Source: a bacterium SCSIO 12827
GTDB taxonomy: Bacteria > Pseudomonadota > Alphaproteobacteria > Rhodospirillales > Casp-alpha2
Length of the DNA stretch: 64,000 bases
Direction: 5' to 3'
NCBI GenBank assembly: GCA_024397995.1
Contig: CP073746.1
Span: forward strand, 3,718,001 to 3,782,000
Shown: positions 7,190 to 16,700 of the stretch, piece by piece
Layout: each line of letters begins with the position of its first letter
Position numbering within the stretch: position 1 is the stretch's first letter
Program-made: the position numbers and the translations under genes
The notes under the pieces: model-generated
Database searches by the model: none
Seen by the model: the letters and a program-made list of their open reading frames with translations, nothing else
What the model was told of the DNA's origin: nothing

Positions 7190-9150
7190 CGGCCAAGGCC
7201 CCGTCGGTTGTCGTATTCCGCAAATTGTCGGCGGCCGGCCTTATCGCCGCCGCGGCATTTCGGATTCTCGGACGTCGGGTGATTTATCTCGAGCCGCTCA
7301 ACATGGTCCGTTCCGAACGATGGATCGAACGCCTGGGCAAGGTCGGGATAGATTGGATCGACTATCACGCCTACGACGGGTTCAAGGTCAATGCGGACAT
7401 CGCGGTAAGCGCCCGATACGCGGGAGAACTGGTCGCCGGACAGACGCTTCACCTCGCCCTGGAAACATTGTGCGCGCGTGTGCCCGGTCTTGCCGGCAAT
7501 CCGCAGCGGGCGCGTGCCTTGCTGTTCGATCGCCTCGCCGGGAGCCTGGCGCCCGTAGCGCCCGCCTATGCCTTGGCAGAGCATCTTCGCAACCTGGGCA
7601 ACAAGGCTGATGTGTTTCATCCGGGAACACCGATAGAGGCCCTGATTGCCGCAGAGGGTGTCACGAAGGTCCGCAATCTGTTCCCCGGGTGGCTTGCACT
7701 TCTTGGCCGCGCCGCCACGCTTGGCCGAACGGCCGCGCTGACGCTCCTGTACCGCGCCGCACGGTCGGTGACGCGCGTTGCGTTTCGGGGCGATACCGTA
7801 GCTGCGACACCCAAGATGAATGCAGCCCCCACCGCAGAGACCGTGAACATGCCGGCTGTCCTTCTGTTCCCTCACAAAGGACTGGCTTACGGCAACCTTC
7901 TGGTGAAAGACCAATATTTCTCTTCAGACCCGGACAGCCCGTTTCATCCCTCACGCATGAAAATGATCGAATTGGCCTGGATGCTTTCAGCCGACACCCG
8001 CGAAAGCATTGCCGCCGATTACCGTCGGCGTGGGTTCAGTGTCACCTTTCTTGAACGGTCCCCCGTTTCACTCAAAGAAAAGATGTCGTGCGTAGCCTTT
8101 TATCTTTTCCGAAAACCAAGCCCCCGGAAAGCCTGGGCACAGGCTCTGATTCTCGCTCAATTGGAAACCCAAGTCTGCGCTTGCCGAAAAAGCTTTCAAC
8201 CTTTTGCCGGCGCGGCGCTTGCGCTGATCGATTCTGACAACCTGTTTCCACGGGCCGCCACGGTCGCCCTGCAATCTTTGAACATCACCGTCGCCGCGCT
8301 ACAAGAACGGTTCATGAGCGCCCAACATGAAGTGTTCGTGCCGCTGTTTGATGTTCTATTCGTGCATGGTGACGCAGTCAGACGCCGGATTGCGGCAAAC
8401 CCGAACGCATCCGTGGGGCGGCTTATCGTCACCGGAGATCCGAATGTCGCCAAGATTGCGGCCAATCGCATCACCGCACAAGCCGAACGCAAGGAACGAT
8501 TCGCCAAGTTCTCGCATGTCTGTCTGGTGCTGGACTTTCACAGCCCGGAAAACATCTTTGCCGACGCCCTGAGCTACGGTCCTGACCAGCGGAGCAATCT
8601 CGACTTCTACCGCGTCATCGCGGACTTGGCGGCGGCGGAACCTGATTGCGCCTTCATCATCCGGGGCAAGGACAACAATTGGATGGGCCTGCCCGCGATG
8701 GCTGCCGCCCGTCGGCGTTTTGAACAACTCGCCAACGTTGTCGTGGACGACGAATACGATCGGTTCGATCGATCCTACGAACTTGCCGCCATGTCCGACA
8801 TCGTCATCGCACGTTATACGTCGCTTTGCGACCAGTGCCTGGCAGCGGGTATTCCGGTGCTGATCTACGATGCCCTGCCCAACGGGGATAAGCTGATTTC
8901 CTCATGGCACGATTACGCGCCTTATCCGGTGATCGTGTATGACGCCGAGACCCTGCACGCACGGTTTACAGAGACCGTCTGGAAAGGCCATTACATGGAC
9001 GCCGACCTGTTCACGAGCCTGCGCCGGGATTACTACAACGCGGGCGGCCCAAACCCACGACAACGAATGGATGCGGAACTTGGGGCGTTGCACCAGTCCG
9101 CAACCGAACGCCCCATTCAATCACAGGCAGCCTCCGAGTTTGACCGGTGA
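7186..9150 (+). CDS. Large uncharacterised protein with GT-B-like C-terminal half
   Basis: I do not recognise this 654-residue protein. The N-terminal 170 residues begin with a VVVFRKLSAAGLIAAAAFRI hydrophobic segment and IYLEPLNM, reminiscent of a nucleotide-binding or membrane-proximal domain. A middle region carries VLLFPHKGLAYGNLLVKDQY. The last 230 residues show LVLDFHSPENIFADALSYGP, CAFIIRGKDNNWMG and SDIVIARYTSLCDQCLAAGIPVLIYD, resembling the donor-binding half of GT-B transferases and CDP-glycerol-type transferases. It overlaps spsF upstream and the PseG fusion downstream by four bases each, so it probably serves the nonulosonic acid block, perhaps as the transferase that attaches that sugar. 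Function is unproven. Confidence 0.5.
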   Translation: MTAKAPSVVVFRKLSAAGLIAAAAFRILGRRVIYLEPLNMVRSERWIERLGKVGIDWIDYHAYDGFKVNADIAVSARYAGELVAGQTLHLALETLCARVPGLAGNPQRARALLFDRLAGSLAPVAPAYALAEHLRNLGNKADVFHPGTPIEALIAAEGVTKVRNLFPGWLALLGRAATLGRTAALTLLYRAARSVTRVAFRGDTVAATPKMNAAPTAETVNMPAVLLFPHKGLAYGNLLVKDQYFSSDPDSPFHPSRMKMIELAWMLSADTRESIAADYRRRGFSVTFLERSPVSLKEKMSCVAFYLFRKPSPRKAWAQALILAQLETQVCACRKSFQPFAGAALALIDSDNLFPRAATVALQSLNITVAALQERFMSAQHEVFVPLFDVLFVHGDAVRRRIAANPNASVGRLIVTGDPNVAKIAANRITAQAERKERFAKFSHVCLVLDFHSPENIFADALSYGPDQRSNLDFYRVIADLAAAEPDCAFIIRGKDNNWMGLPAMAAARRRFEQLANVVVDDEYDRFDRSYELAAMSDIVIARYTSLCDQCLAAGIPVLIYDALPNGDKLISSWHDYAPYPVIVYDAETLHARFTETVWKGHYMDADLFTSLRRDYYNAGGPNPRQRMDAELGALHQSATERPIQSQAASEFDR

Positions 9151-10637
9151 CGGATCAACCACATGCCGTTTTTCGGGCCGATGCCAGTGCGGCCATCGGC
9201 GGCGGACATATCATGCGCTGCCTAGTTTTAGCGGATGAACTACAAACCCTCGGCTGGCGTACGACGTTCGCCGTCAACGAGGGAGCCGAGGAAGTTATTG
9301 CATCCAGCATGACGGCAGCAAGTCGCGTCACCCCCCTGCCGCCCGATGTCCTCGCCTGTCGCGCGTCGGTGATTCGCGCCATCGGGGGCAGTTGTGATCT
9401 TATGGTCATAGATCACTATGGGCTGGACACGGCATTCGAAAAAGGCGCCCGCCAGGGTGCCGCCAGAGTGATCGTGTTGGACGACCTGGCGACACGCCCA
9501 CACGATTGCGACTTGCTGCTTGATCCTTCTCCAGGCCGGAAACCATCGGATTACACCGGCTTGGTCCCGGCCAATTGCCGCGTTTTGACCGGACCTCATT
9601 TCGCATTGCTTCGGCGCGAATTTATCTCCGCACGCTCAGGAATGCCCTTACATGACCAGACTGCGGACAACCGGTTCCGGATCGTAATTTCCTTCGGGCT
9701 GACGGACCCTACGAACATGACGGCCCATGCCTTACGTGCGATCACCGGAAGCGGCCTGGATGTCGATATCGACGTGATCCTCGGTGGCAAGGCACCGTAC
9801 CTCGAAGAGATCGTGCAGATTATCGGAACCGTGGACGAAAATATCGTTTTGCATATCGACCCTGAGAATATACCCAGGATATTGGCAGCCGCCGATCTCG
9901 CAATTGGCAGCGCAGGTGGTTCCGCCTTTGAACGCTGCTGCCTAGGCCTGCCTTCCATCGTGCTATCTATCGCCGACAATCAAGAAAGTAACATTCAAGG
10001 GCTTGCAGCGATGAATGCCATCTTCCCGCTAAAGGTAACGGCCGGCGATGAGCAGACATTGATCGCGCACGCTTTCCAAGAGCTCGTAGCCGACCGTCCG
10101 CGTCGGATTGCCATGTCAATAGCAGCGGCACAAATCTGCGACGGCCGTGGTGCAGGAAGAGTTGTGCAATATCTTTTGCCGGAGACAGACACCTGCGGCA
10201 ACACAGTAGCAACCCGGCCTGCCGGAGAAGAAGATATCAACCGCATCTTCGAATGGCAGACAATTCCCGGCATTCGGAAGTACAGCCGAACACCGCATGC
10301 GCCAACGCTCGACGAACATCGGCGCTGGATGCAGCGCCGCTTAGCGAGCACGAAGGGAGTGTTCGAAATTCTTGAATGCGAGTCCTCTCCTTGCGGATTC
10401 ATACGCCTGGACCCCGTTGCAGAGACCAAAAATACATTCGAAGTCTCCATTCTCATTGACCCGGCATTTCAGGGACGTGGGATTGGAACTTGCGCCTTAA
10501 GGCTTGCCCGGCGCCTGATTCCAGACGGAATTTTTCATGCATCTATTCATAAAGACAACGCACCGTCGATGCGGATATTCATGGCTACAGGTTATTGCAA
10601 AGAAGGTGATCGCTTCATAAGTCGGGTGAAGCATTGA
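9147..10637 (+). CDS. pseG: PseG-type UDP-sugar hydrolase fused to a GNAT acetyltransferase
   Basis: The 496-residue protein joins two enzymes. Residues 1-345 are PseG-like: VFRADASAAIGGGHIMRCL holds the glycine-rich loop and the probable catalytic His21, and LAIGSAGGSAFERCCLGLP is the UDP-binding segment. PseG removes UDP from the 2,4-diacetamido-trideoxy hexose in pseudaminic acid synthesis. Residues about 353-496 form a GNAT domain with IDPAFQGRGIGTCALRLA as its acetyl-CoA-binding motif, equivalent to PseH, which N-acetylates the sugar one step earlier. The fusion therefore combines steps 3 and 4 of the pathway. It starts with GTG overlapping the previous stop, and its stop overlaps the TTG start of pseI. 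The acetyl acceptor is inferred from the PseH parallel. Confidence 0.85.
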   Translation: MTDQPHAVFRADASAAIGGGHIMRCLVLADELQTLGWRTTFAVNEGAEEVIASSMTAASRVTPLPPDVLACRASVIRAIGGSCDLMVIDHYGLDTAFEKGARQGAARVIVLDDLATRPHDCDLLLDPSPGRKPSDYTGLVPANCRVLTGPHFALLRREFISARSGMPLHDQTADNRFRIVISFGLTDPTNMTAHALRAITGSGLDVDIDVILGGKAPYLEEIVQIIGTVDENIVLHIDPENIPRILAAADLAIGSAGGSAFERCCLGLPSIVLSIADNQESNIQGLAAMNAIFPLKVTAGDEQTLIAHAFQELVADRPRRIAMSIAAAQICDGRGAGRVVQYLLPETDTCGNTVATRPAGEEDINRIFEWQTIPGIRKYSRTPHAPTLDEHRRWMQRRLASTKGVFEILECESSPCGFIRLDPVAETKNTFEVSILIDPAFQGRGIGTCALRLARRLIPDGIFHASIHKDNAPSMRIFMATGYCKEGDRFISRVKH

Positions 10638-11710
10638 GCGCACGTCGGAGACATCCTGGCTTCGCCATCGCCGGCCGTGCCATCGGCACGGACCATCCCC
10701 CTTATGTGATCGCCGAAATGTCGGGCAACCACAACGGCGACATTGAACGCGCTTTGGCATTGGTCGACATGGCGGCGGACAGGGGCGCCGATGCGCTCAA
10801 GCTACAGACCTACACTGCCGACACCCTGACCATCGACCACGACGGCCCCGGCTTCAGGGTCGAGGGCGGACTGTGGGACGGACGCACGCTCTACGACCTG
10901 TATCAAGAAGCGGCCACACCCTGGGACTGGCACGCCGCGCTGTTCGCGCGCGGCCGCGAACGCGGCATCACTGTGTTTTCATCACCCTTCGACGAGACCG
11001 CTGTCGATTTTCTCGAAACCCTCGACTGCCCAGCCTACAAGATCGCCTCGTTCGAGGCCATGGACCTGCCCCTCATCCGCAAGGCCGCATCGACCGGAAA
11101 ACCATTGATCGTGTCGACCGGAATGGTCACACCCGACGAAATCAATGAACTGATGTCCCTATTGTCGGGCATGGGCGCCGATCAGGTTGCGCTTTTGCAT
11201 TGCGTCAGCGCCTACCCCGCCCCTATCGAGGCCTCGAATATCCGTTCGATCCCGGAGCTCGCGGCCCGTTATGATGTGGTCGTCGGGTTGTCGGATCACA
11301 CTCCCGGCACGGCTGTCGCCGTGGCCGCCGTCAGTCTGGGGGCCGCCATCATCGAAAAACATGTCTGCCTGGCCCGTGCCGACGGCGGGGTCGACAGCGC
11401 GTTTTCTCTGGAACCCTCGGAACTGGGCACCCTCGTGACTGACTCCCGCAACGCCTGGGCGGCCTTGGGTGAAGCCCGCATCGGAAGGCAGAGCGCCGCG
11501 GAACCGAGTGCTGTGTTCCGGCGGTCGCTCTACGCGGTGACCGACATCCCTGCCGGTGGAGAGTTGACGTCCGCGAACGTACGCTCGATCCGCCCGGGTC
11601 ACGGTCTTGCGCCGAAGCATTTTGACGCTGTTCTGGGACGCCGCGCCAAACATGACATCTCACGCGGCACCCCGCTGTCCTGGGAACTGATCGACGGTCC
11701 GCAGGACTGA
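10634..11710 (+). CDS. pseI: Pseudaminic acid synthase (NeuB family)
   Basis: The 358-residue protein has the PseI signature IAEMSGNHNGDIERAL near residue 25, followed by GADALKLQTYTADTLT, which is typical of pseudaminic rather than sialic acid synthases. VFSSPFDETAVDFLE and LLHCVSAYPAP are the barrel motifs that bind phosphoenolpyruvate and metal, and the last 60 residues are the antifreeze-like SAF domain (SLYAVTDIPAGGELTS). It condenses the 6-deoxy hexose released by PseG with phosphoenolpyruvate. The start is a TTG overlapping the previous TGA. PseB and PseC, needed to make the precursor, are absent from the window. A legionaminic-like product cannot be excluded. Confidence 0.85.
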   Translation: MSARRRHPGFAIAGRAIGTDHPPYVIAEMSGNHNGDIERALALVDMAADRGADALKLQTYTADTLTIDHDGPGFRVEGGLWDGRTLYDLYQEAATPWDWHAALFARGRERGITVFSSPFDETAVDFLETLDCPAYKIASFEAMDLPLIRKAASTGKPLIVSTGMVTPDEINELMSLLSGMGADQVALLHCVSAYPAPIEASNIRSIPELAARYDVVVGLSDHTPGTAVAVAAVSLGAAIIEKHVCLARADGGVDSAFSLEPSELGTLVTDSRNAWAALGEARIGRQSAAEPSAVFRRSLYAVTDIPAGGELTSANVRSIRPGHGLAPKHFDAVLGRRAKHDISRGTPLSWELIDGPQD

Positions 11711-11736
11711 ACCACCCCCATCTGAACAGGGTTTCC

Positions 11737-12621
11737 ATGCTCCAATTCACCAAATGCATTCTGGTCACACTGGCCCGCATCCTCACTTGGCCACTGGGCG
11801 CAGGTGGTCGGCGGCGCCTGTTGCGCATCCTCCGCCAAGGCATGAAGACCCATGGATACGACGAGGTCATCGCCGAGATTCCAACGCCGCGTGGGCTGGT
11901 CAAATTTTACTGCCTGGGCGATCTCCCGTTGTGGCGGGCCAAGACCCTGCTGACCAAAGAGCCGGAAACGATCGAATGGATCGACACCATCGAAGACGGT
12001 GCCGTTCTTTACGACATCGGCGCCAATGTCGGCGTCTATACGCTATATGCCGCGATCAATCGCAAGGTGCGCGTGCTGGCGTTCGAGCCGCTGGCCGCCA
12101 ACTATTTTCTGCTCAACCGCAACATCGAAGAGAACGGCCTGTCAGACAACGTGCGCGCCTATTGCCTTGCGCTCAACGACGCGGACATGACCGCCAGCTT
12201 TCACGTGCGGGACACCGGATTCGGATCGGCACTGTCCAGTTTCGCGGAAGCCATCGACCATAACGGGGAGCATTTCGCGGCGCGCTTCGAACAAGGCATG
12301 GTCGGCATGACGCTGGACAGCTTTATCGAGAAGTTCGCGCCGCCCTTCCCCGATCACATCAAAATCGACGTCGACGGCATCGAAGACAAAATCGTCATCG
12401 GTGCAAGGCGCACGTTGGCCGACCCGCGCCTGAAGTCCCTGTCCATCGAACTGGACGCGGCGCGGCCCGACTACACGGATGCCGTCGTTCGCGACATCGA
12501 GGCCGCGGGCCTGGCCCTGATCAGCAAGCGTCGTTCACCGGAACTGGACGGCACACCGTTCGGCAACATCTATAACTATCTGTTCCGGCGCCCGGCCATG
12601 AACGAAGTTCCGAAGACATGA
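11737..12621 (+). CDS. FkbM family SAM-dependent methyltransferase
   Basis: The 294-residue product has YDIGANVGVYTLYAA (around residues 91-105) as the S-adenosylmethionine-binding loop, LAFEPLAANYFLLNRNI as the acidic strand and HIKIDVDGIEDKI as the post-motif typical of FkbM enzymes. They O-methylate sugars or polyketides. The N-terminal 30 residues are hydrophobic and basic, which may mean membrane proximity. It begins 26 bases after pseI and its stop overlaps the next start, so it belongs to the same operon. A terminal methylated sugar is one way O-antigen chain length is capped, but that is speculation here. Confidence 0.85.
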   Translation: MLQFTKCILVTLARILTWPLGAGGRRRLLRILRQGMKTHGYDEVIAEIPTPRGLVKFYCLGDLPLWRAKTLLTKEPETIEWIDTIEDGAVLYDIGANVGVYTLYAAINRKVRVLAFEPLAANYFLLNRNIEENGLSDNVRAYCLALNDADMTASFHVRDTGFGSALSSFAEAIDHNGEHFAARFEQGMVGMTLDSFIEKFAPPFPDHIKIDVDGIEDKIVIGARRTLADPRLKSLSIELDAARPDYTDAVVRDIEAAGLALISKRRSPELDGTPFGNIYNYLFRRPAMNEVPKT

Positions 12622-13658
12622 CCGCCGACAATCAGCCCCTTCGCATCGCCATCGCCGGCTACGGCGTCGTCGGCAAACGTCGGCGGGAATTCATCGACGC
12701 GCATCCGGCACTGAAAACCGTCGCCGTCTGCGACAGGGCCTTCGACGGTAATGGGCAGCTTGAGGACGGCGTTCCCTATTTCCGTACGCCGGACGAACTT
12801 CTGGCTCAGGATTTCGACGCTCTGTTCGTCTGCATGACCAACGACATCGCACCTGACGTGACGATCGCCGGCCTGGAAAAGGGCGTGCATGTGTTCTGTG
12901 AAAAGCCGCCGGGCCGAACGGTCGCCGACATCCGCCGCGTGATCGAGGCCGAGGCAAAAAATCCGAAGCAGGTTCTGAAATACGGGTTCAATCACCGCTA
13001 TCATGAATCCGTCCGCGAGGCCCTCGCCATCGCGCGCAGCGGCGACCTGGGCCGCATCATCAACCTGCGCGGCGTATACGGAAAATCACAGTTCATCAGT
13101 TACGGCCAGCATTCCGACTGGCGCACGGAGCGTGCCATCGCCGGCGGCGGCATCCTCCTTGACCAGGGCATACACATGGTCGATCTGATGCGTCTGTTCG
13201 CCGGTGAATTCACCCAGGTCCACAGTTTCGTCTCCAACGACTACTGGCGCCACGATGTGGAAGACAACGCCTATGCCCTGATGCGCACCGACGCCGGCGT
13301 TGTCGGCATGCTACATTCCAGCGCCACGCAATGGCGCCACCGGTTCTCGCTCGACATCACGTTGGAGAAGGGGGCGCTGATCCTCAGCGGCATCCTGTCC
13401 GGATCGAAAAGCTACGGCGCCGAGACCCTGACCGTGGTTCGTGCCGGCGATGACGACCTCGGCGATCCCATGGAACAGGTGACCCGCTACAATACGGATC
13501 CTTCCTGGGCTGACGAGATCGCCGACTTTGTCGATGCGATCACGACAGGCCGCGAAATTACCGACGGGTCGTCCGACGATGCCCTGCGCACCATGGATCT
13601 CGTCTACCGCATCTATGCCGCCGATCCCGAATGGCGGGAACGCTGGAACCTGGACTGA
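12618..13658 (+). CDS. Gfo/Idh/MocA family NAD(P)-dependent oxidoreductase
   Basis: The 346-residue protein starts with a Rossmann fold (IAIAGYGVVGKRRREF), carries the diagnostic CEKPPGR motif near residue 94 and GGGILLDQGIHMVDLMR in the substrate domain with its catalytic histidine. Family members oxidise or reduce a hydroxyl of a sugar or cyclitol. It starts the second sugar cassette, in which it is coupled by ATGA to the methyltransferase upstream and is followed by a methyltransferase, an aminotransferase and another Gfo/Idh member. Oxidation followed by transamination is the obvious pairing with the HisC-like enzyme at 14461. Substrate unknown. Confidence 0.85.
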   Translation: MTADNQPLRIAIAGYGVVGKRRREFIDAHPALKTVAVCDRAFDGNGQLEDGVPYFRTPDELLAQDFDALFVCMTNDIAPDVTIAGLEKGVHVFCEKPPGRTVADIRRVIEAEAKNPKQVLKYGFNHRYHESVREALAIARSGDLGRIINLRGVYGKSQFISYGQHSDWRTERAIAGGGILLDQGIHMVDLMRLFAGEFTQVHSFVSNDYWRHDVEDNAYALMRTDAGVVGMLHSSATQWRHRFSLDITLEKGALILSGILSGSKSYGAETLTVVRAGDDDLGDPMEQVTRYNTDPSWADEIADFVDAITTGREITDGSSDDALRTMDLVYRIYAADPEWRERWNLD

Positions 13659-13663
13659 CGCCG

Positions 13664-14464
13664 TTGACCAACATCCATTATCAAACGCCCCACTTGGCCG
13701 CGTACTTTGCGGCCCACCGGCGCTGCTGGGATGAATTTTATCCGTCCGAGCGCTGGGTGTTCGAACGCATCGGCGCCGCGCCCGGCGGGTTCGGCCGCCT
13801 GCTCGACGTCGGTTGCGCGGTCGGCGGCCTGGGCCGCGCCCTTGAAGAGAAATTTCCGCTCACCTCTTATGCCGGGCTCGACATCAACGCCGCCGCCATT
13901 GATGCGGCGAAAGAGTTACCGGCGCTGACCGCGCCAGCGCGCTTTGAGTGCGGCGACATCGTCACCGCCGAAGAGATCGCCGACAACGCATTCGACACCG
14001 TTGCCTCTCTGTCCGTCGCCGACTGGAACGTGGAGACCGACGCCATCATCGCCGCCTGCTGGCGCAAGGTCGCACCGGGCGGACGGTTGGTGATCTCCTT
14101 GCGCCTGACCGACCGTGCCGGCACCCGTGACCCAAACGTCAGTTTTCAGCCGATCGTCCCATCCGAAGATTTCGATCTTCCGGACGGGGGCGCGGTCGAA
14201 ACCGCGCCTTATGTCGTGCTCAACGGATCGGAAGCCCTCGGCATGTTTCTCAGCCTGGATCCCGCGCCGGCCGACATCCTGGCCTACGGTTATTGGGGGG
14301 TGCCGTCAAAAACGGCAACAACCCCCTACGACCGTCTGGCCTTTGCCGTGCTGTCCGTCAGCCGTGGCAAGCATGACGGTGCCCAGCGAGACACGCGGCT
14401 GGAGTGCCATCTGCCCGCGGCCGTGTTCGCCGGGCTGTCGATGAAAGGTGACGTGACCAGATGA
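13664..14464 (+). CDS. Class I SAM-dependent methyltransferase
   Basis: The 266-residue protein has LLDVGCAVGGLGRALEEKF as motif I, AGLDINAAAIDAA as motif II and a CWRKVAPGGRLVISLRL post-motif, the usual class I methyltransferase core. I chose the TTG at 13664 (first residues MTNIHYQTPH), five bases after the previous stop, since conserved-looking sequence begins there; an upstream ATG at 13631 would overlap the previous gene by 28 bases. The N-terminal PHLAAYFAAHRRCWDEFYPSE resembles small-molecule methyltransferases of glycan loci. The stop overlaps the next start. It may methylate the sugar made by this cassette. Substrate unknown. Confidence 0.75.
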   Translation: MTNIHYQTPHLAAYFAAHRRCWDEFYPSERWVFERIGAAPGGFGRLLDVGCAVGGLGRALEEKFPLTSYAGLDINAAAIDAAKELPALTAPARFECGDIVTAEEIADNAFDTVASLSVADWNVETDAIIAACWRKVAPGGRLVISLRLTDRAGTRDPNVSFQPIVPSEDFDLPDGGAVETAPYVVLNGSEALGMFLSLDPAPADILAYGYWGVPSKTATTPYDRLAFAVLSVSRGKHDGAQRDTRLECHLPAAVFAGLSMKGDVTR

Positions 14465-15570
14465 CCGCCTCTTTCCCCACCCCCCGCGTCGGCGTACGCG
14501 ATGACGCTTTGGTGCGCCCCGATTGGTCGACCCAGACCACCCGGCCCGATGGCACGCTATGGCTTGATCGCAACGAAAACATCGACCCAGTATTAGCCGA
14601 GGTCACGAAGAGCGTGTTGCGCGATCTCGACGCGACCGCGCTTTATACTTACCCGGACCTGGGTGGGCTTTATGCCAAGCTTGCCCGCACGCTCGACACC
14701 GGCGGCGCCGACCAGCACGTTCTTGCCGCGGGCTCCGATGGTGCCATCCGCGCAACCTTCGAAGCCTTCGTGTCACCCGGCGACGTCGTCATTCACACGG
14801 CCCCGACCTTCGCCATGTATTCCGTTTATGCGCGCATGTACGCCGCCGATGCGCACCCCGCATTGTATGAAACCTCATCCACCGGACCGGTGCTCGACAC
14901 GGAACGCCTGATCCACACGATCGAAACCACATCGCCGCGTCTCGTCTGCCTGCCCAACCCGGATAGCCCGACGGGCACCGTGCTGGACGCCGCCACCCTA
15001 AAGCGCGTGATTAATGCCGCCGGCGCAGCCGGCGCGGTGATGCTGATCGACGAAGCCTATTTTCCGTTCCACCCGGAAACGGCCGTGCCCTGGGTGACCG
15101 AGCACCCGCATCTGATCGTTACCCGCTCCTTCGGCAAGGCCTGGGGCCTGGCCGGCTGCCGGGTCGGTCTGGCGATCGCCCATCCGGACATGGCGCGCAT
15201 CCTGCACAAGGTCCGCCCCATGTATGAAATCGGCGCACTGTCGGCCAACGTGCTGGAGAATATGCTCGACCACGCGGACGCCGTGCAGGCGAGCGTCGCC
15301 CGGATCCTTGGTGGGAAGGATTGGTTCATTGGCGAACTGCGCGCCATGGGCTATGAGGTTCTGGCTGGACACGGCAATTTCATGCATGTCGCCTTCGGTG
15401 AGGACGGTCCGGCGATCCATGCCGCGTTGGCCGACCGGGTGCTCTACCGGCAGGACTTTCCCAATTCGGTGCTGGCCGGTTACAGCCGGTTTTCCACGGC
15501 ACCCAAGGAGATCATGGAACAGGTGGCGGGACCGATCCGTGCCGCCATCGAACAACGGGAACATAAATAA
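14461..15570 (+). CDS. Histidinol-phosphate-aminotransferase-like PLP aminotransferase
   Basis: The 369-residue protein is a fold-type I aminotransferase of the HisC group. LDRNENIDP is the substrate-binding start, CLPNPDSPTG carries the conserved asparagine, LIDEAYFPF the aspartate that holds the pyridine nitrogen, and TRSFGKAWGLAGCRVG the PLP lysine (Lys226). In this setting histidine synthesis is unlikely; the enzyme more probably aminates a keto-sugar, keto-acid or keto-cyclitol. It is flanked by two Gfo/Idh dehydrogenases that could supply the keto substrate. Start and stop are tightly coupled to neighbours (ATGA upstream, 2-base gap downstream). Confidence 0.82.
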   Translation: MTASFPTPRVGVRDDALVRPDWSTQTTRPDGTLWLDRNENIDPVLAEVTKSVLRDLDATALYTYPDLGGLYAKLARTLDTGGADQHVLAAGSDGAIRATFEAFVSPGDVVIHTAPTFAMYSVYARMYAADAHPALYETSSTGPVLDTERLIHTIETTSPRLVCLPNPDSPTGTVLDAATLKRVINAAGAAGAVMLIDEAYFPFHPETAVPWVTEHPHLIVTRSFGKAWGLAGCRVGLAIAHPDMARILHKVRPMYEIGALSANVLENMLDHADAVQASVARILGGKDWFIGELRAMGYEVLAGHGNFMHVAFGEDGPAIHAALADRVLYRQDFPNSVLAGYSRFSTAPKEIMEQVAGPIRAAIEQREHK

Positions 15571-15572
15571 CG

Positions 15573-16670
15573 ATGAGCGATCAGACCTACACTATCGCCC
15601 TGGTCGGATGCGGCCGTATCGCCGGACACCACTGCCGGGCCATCCGGGCAACACCGGGTCTGCGCCTGGCCGCCCTCTGCGACCTCAAGCCCGAAGCCGC
15701 CGAACAGTGGATCGAAGGCGACGACATTCCCGTGTTCACCAATTATCATGAGATGCTGACCACCCTGCCGGAGATCGACATCGTCGCAGTGATCACGCCT
15801 TCGGGCATGCACGCGGAACACGGTGCGGAGATTATCGAGGGATATGGCAAGCATCTGATTCTGGAAAAACCGACGGTCCTGCGCTTTTCCGACCTGCGCC
15901 GCCTGGACGAGATGGCGCGCGCAAAGGGACGCCGTGTGTTTCCGGTCTATCAGAACCGCTACAACAAGGCCGTCGTCCGCACCCGCCAGGCGATCGAGGC
16001 GGGCGAGCTGGGTGATCCACGGGTCATTACCGTGCGCGTGCGCTGGTGCCGCCCGCAACGTTATTACGATCTGGCGCCGTGGCGGGGCACTTATGCGCTC
16101 GACGGCGGGGCGCTGACCAATCAGGGCATCCACCATATGGATTTGCTGCGCCACCTGGGCGGTGAAGTGAAAAGGGTCAATGCGCAGATGCGCACATTGG
16201 GCGCCGACATCGAGGTCGAGGACACCGTGACCGCCGTCATCGAATTTGAATCCGGCGCCGTCGGCACGGTCGAGGTCACGACCGCGGCTCGGCCCATTGA
16301 TTACGAGGCGTCGATTTCCGTCCTGGGCAGCGAGGGCTGCGCCCAGATCGGCGGCATCGCGGTCAACGAACTGCAAATCTTCACGCCGGCCCCCGACGCC
16401 TGCACCGAACACAGCGAGGATTTCTCCGACTGTGTCTATGGCAACGGGCACTACCGGCTTTACGAAGACATGGTGACCGACCTGAACGGCGGCGCGCCGT
16501 ATCCCATGGGCGCGGAAGAGACCGCGAAGACACTAGCACTACTGCACGCTTTCTACGTGTCGGATGAAAAGGGTGACTGGGTGGCGCCGGGTGAGGAATC
16601 CGTCCGCCTGGGCCGCACCGGCGATCCGGTGGCGGACCTGTACCGCACCCCTGCACCCGACGCAGAATAA
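15573..16670 (+). CDS. Gfo/Idh/MocA family oxidoreductase (second in cassette)
   Basis: The 365-residue protein has the Rossmann start IALVGCGRIAGHHCRAIR, the ILEKPTVLRFSDLRR motif and GGALTNQGIHHMDLLRHLG with the catalytic histidine. It shares its fold with the 12618 gene but not close sequence, so the two probably act on different positions or different intermediates. It lies two bases after the aminotransferase and 30 bases before the KdsB-like gene. The natural reading is NAD-linked oxidation of a sugar or cyclitol hydroxyl ahead of transamination. A 3-amino-uronate route (WbpB-like) is an alternative, but that step is already covered by the fusion at 35799. Confidence 0.83.
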   Translation: MSDQTYTIALVGCGRIAGHHCRAIRATPGLRLAALCDLKPEAAEQWIEGDDIPVFTNYHEMLTTLPEIDIVAVITPSGMHAEHGAEIIEGYGKHLILEKPTVLRFSDLRRLDEMARAKGRRVFPVYQNRYNKAVVRTRQAIEAGELGDPRVITVRVRWCRPQRYYDLAPWRGTYALDGGALTNQGIHHMDLLRHLGGEVKRVNAQMRTLGADIEVEDTVTAVIEFESGAVGTVEVTTAARPIDYEASISVLGSEGCAQIGGIAVNELQIFTPAPDACTEHSEDFSDCVYGNGHYRLYEDMVTDLNGGAPYPMGAEETAKTLALLHAFYVSDEKGDWVAPGEESVRLGRTGDPVADLYRTPAPDAE

Positions 16671-16700
16671 AGAAACGCATCGACGTAAACGGAGACATTC

